Source: Terriglobia bacterium
GTDB taxonomy: Bacteria > Acidobacteriota > Terriglobia > UBA7540
Direction: 5' to 3'
Assembly (NCBI GenBank): GCA_030042795.1
Contig: JASHYZ010000175.1
Span: forward strand, 1 to 7,411
DNA length: 7,411 bases
The notes below the pieces were generated by a model. That model searched no databases. It saw only the letters and a program-made list of their open reading frames with translations, and was not told where the DNA came from. Made by a program: the position numbers and the translations under genes. This document shows, piece after piece, positions 6,308 to 7,411 of the stretch. Numbering within the stretch: position 1 is the stretch's first letter; each line of letters opens with the position of its first letter.

Positions 6308-7024
6308 CTACCCGAAGAACTTCACCGCCATCTGCTGCCACCAGGGCCAATCGTGGCCGGTTCCATCGCCCCACACATCAAGCCAGTGAGGAATCTGTTT
6401 GCGGTCCATCATGCTTCCCAGGCGGAGGTTGTCGTGGAGGCAACTGTCGCGTTCACCGGTTGCCAGCACCAGCCTAGTGTGAGCGCCGTAGCGGCTGAGG
6501 TACCAACTGTCGTTGAGGTTGGGCAAGAAATCCACGGGGCAATTGAAGTAGCAGTTCTCGTCGTAGTACCCGTCCAGAAATTGGTGGATGTCAAATGCCC
6601 CGCTCATACTCACGGCTTCCGTTACCAAGTCCGGATGCCGCAGCGCAAAGTTGATCGTGTGATAGCCGCCGAAGCTGCAACCGGTGAGGGCAAGCTGATC
6701 CGAAGAATTCTTCGAACGGATGAAGGGAATAACTTCTGAAATCAGGTATTCTTCGTATCGGTTGTGACGCACGACTCGATCGCGCGGATGAATGCCTTTG
6801 TTGTACCAGCTTTCAGCATCGACGCTATCAACACAGTAAGCCTGAAGAGCGCCGGATTCGTAACGCCAGTCCACAGCCCGGATCATGTTGCGGTCCTCGT
6901 AGTCGTAAAACCGCCCCATGGATGTTGGGAACACGATCATCGGCACACCGGAGTGGCCGAAGATTAGCAGTTCCATGTCCCGGTGCAGCGCCGGGCTGTA
7001 CCACTTATGGTATTCGCGATTCAT
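6308..7024 (-). CDS. Alpha/beta-hydrolase, putative esterase (COG4947-like)
   Basis: This 238-residue alpha/beta-hydrolase is related to the esterase-D / PF00756 group and closest by appearance to the short COG4947 esterases. The nucleophile elbow is GCSFGG with Ser117. The likely acid is Asp193 in ATGERDSC, and the likely base is His224 in GTGHDWPWW, so a full catalytic triad is visible in the right order. The N-terminus MNREYHKWYSPALHRDMELL followed by GHSGVPMIVFPTSMGRFYDYED is characteristic of this group. There is no signal peptide or membrane segment, so it should act in the cytoplasm; the substrate is unknown and probably a small ester. ATG at 7024 follows GAGGA at close spacing. It is divergent from the AsmA gene and tail-to-tail with the TPR gene. 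No strong terminator is seen between the convergent stops. Confidence 0.87.
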   Translation of the reverse strand: MNREYHKWYSPALHRDMELLIFGHSGVPMIVFPTSMGRFYDYEDRNMIRAVDWRYESGALQAYCVDSVDAESWYNKGIHPRDRVVRHNRYEEYLISEVIPFIRSKNSSDQLALTGCSFGGYHTINFALRHPDLVTEAVSMSGAFDIHQFLDGYYDENCYFNCPVDFLPNLNDSWYLSRYGAHTRLVLATGERDSCLHDNLRLGSMMDRKQIPHWLDVWGDGTGHDWPWWQQMAVKFFG

Positions 7025-7096
7025 GGGTCCTCGGTGCGAAGAGCAGATGCGGCCCGCGATTGGACCGAAGCGGCATTAGCCTGCGCGGGATTATTC

Positions 7097-7125
7097 ATGT
7101 TCCCTTCCGGGGCAAAGGAAGTCAA
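7097..7125 (-). promoter_or_regulatory. Possible sigma-70 promoter of the esterase gene
   Basis: On the minus strand TTGACT (7125-7120, 5 of 6 matches) is followed after exactly 17 bases by GAACAT (7102-7097, 3 of 6, keeping the second A and final T). The leader to the ATG at 7024 would be roughly 65-70 bases. The spacing is ideal but the -10 is weak. Confidence 0.3.
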
Positions 7126-7130
7126 GCCGC

Positions 7131-7200
7131 CTGCCGCCTGCTCAGCATCTTATATGGTCTCAGTTGGCCGGGCGGCAGAAACCGGCTGCGATATGCTGAG
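7131..7200 (+). promoter_or_regulatory. Interleaved inverted repeats before the AsmA gene
   Basis: Two inverted repeats interlock upstream of the AsmA start. CTGCCGCCTG (7131-7140) pairs with CGGGCGGCAG (7169-7178) over 10 bases with one G-U. CTCAGCAT (7141-7148) pairs perfectly with ATGCTGAG (7193-7200). The last arm contains the first bases of the likely ribosome binding site (GAGGAAG, 7198-7204). If both were in the mRNA they would form either a pseudoknot-like fold or competing hairpins affecting translation. The transcription start is unknown, and eight-base matches can arise by chance in a region of this size. Confidence 0.3.
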
Positions 7201-7214
7201 GAAGAGCGCACCTA

Positions 7215-7411
7215 ATGTCTGCTGGCGGCAAGAAGATACTCATCGTCCTAGCCCTCGCGGCCGTTGTGGTCGCCATTTTGCTTGTGTTGCTGCCGCGTCT
7301 GGCCGATGTGGATCAGTTCCGGCCGCGCGTCATCGCGGACCTTGAGCGGCAAACTGGCCGTAGCGTTGAAATCGGGCGCCTGACGCTCGCCATTCTGCCG
7401 GAGCTGTCGAT
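7215..7411 (+). CDS. AsmA-family protein, N-terminal fragment (runs off right edge)
   Basis: Sixty-five codons from ATG 7215 to the window end. KKILIVLALAAVVVAILLVLLP (about 6-27) is an N-terminal membrane anchor. It is followed by DVDQFRPRVIADLERQTGR, then SVEIGRLTLAILPELS, the opening signature of AsmA-family proteins (single N-terminal helix, then a long periplasmic bridge-like beta domain). The family is linked to outer-membrane lipid transport and envelope assembly. Full-length members usually have 600-1000 or more residues, so most of the gene lies outside. A purine-rich GAGGAAGAG lies about 9-12 bases before the ATG, a slightly long spacing. It is divergently arranged from the esterase gene across a 190-base region. 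Confidence 0.82.
   Translation, partial: MSAGGKKILIVLALAAVVVAILLVLLPRLADVDQFRPRVIADLERQTGRSVEIGRLTLAILPELS

Noticed and set aside
7126..7139. Tandem GCCGCCT GCCGCCT
   Set aside because: Two copies of a 7-mer in GC-rich DNA; not a credible repeat array by itself, and partly accounted for by the inverted repeat arm.

Overview
The window reads as a piece of a high-GC bacterial chromosome. It most likely comes from Acidobacteriota (Koribacter/Terriglobia-like), but that is an inference from gene families and intergenic repeats, not from a marker gene. Supporting signs are a long, insertion-bearing NADP isocitrate dehydrogenase, a heparan-acetyltransferase-like membrane protein (COG4299), a secreted carboxypeptidase-regulatory-like/TPR protein, a small COG4947-type esterase, a decayed MacB/FtsX-type permease tail, and GC-rich palindromic repeats of a kind I associate with genomes of this group.

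Layout, left to right. 1-645 (-): TauE/SafE membrane permease, running off the left edge at its C-terminal side. 646-932: a gap with a composite palindromic repeat (697-831) abutting the last ~25 codons of a lost ABC-transporter permease (837-911, +). 933-2141 (-): multi-pass HGSNAT/NagX-like membrane protein. 2142-2424: a second gap of the same design, with a nested palindrome (2263-2390) next to the last 15 codons of a lost glycoside hydrolase, probably GH16 (2210-2257, -). 2425-3309 (-): HDOD signalling protein. 3418-4836 (-): icd, NADP-dependent isocitrate dehydrogenase. 4837-5150: divergent promoter region. 5151-6239 (+): exported TPR protein. 6308-7024 (-): alpha/beta-hydrolase esterase, convergent with the TPR gene. 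7025-7214: divergent promoter region with two interleaved inverted repeats. 7215-7411 (+): N-terminus of an AsmA-family protein, running off the right edge.

The genes do not form one pathway. icd is a central-metabolism housekeeping gene; the others serve transport, envelope or signalling roles, and the minus-strand genes are separated by 108-287 bp, so a single operon is not supported. I see no CRISPR array, tRNA, rRNA, transposase, phage gene or toxin-antitoxin pair, and no convincing undescribed multi-gene system. The most interesting material is intergenic: two gaps in which a palindromic element sits directly against the 3' tail of an otherwise deleted gene, and a leader before the AsmA gene in which two interleaved inverted repeats include the ribosome binding site.
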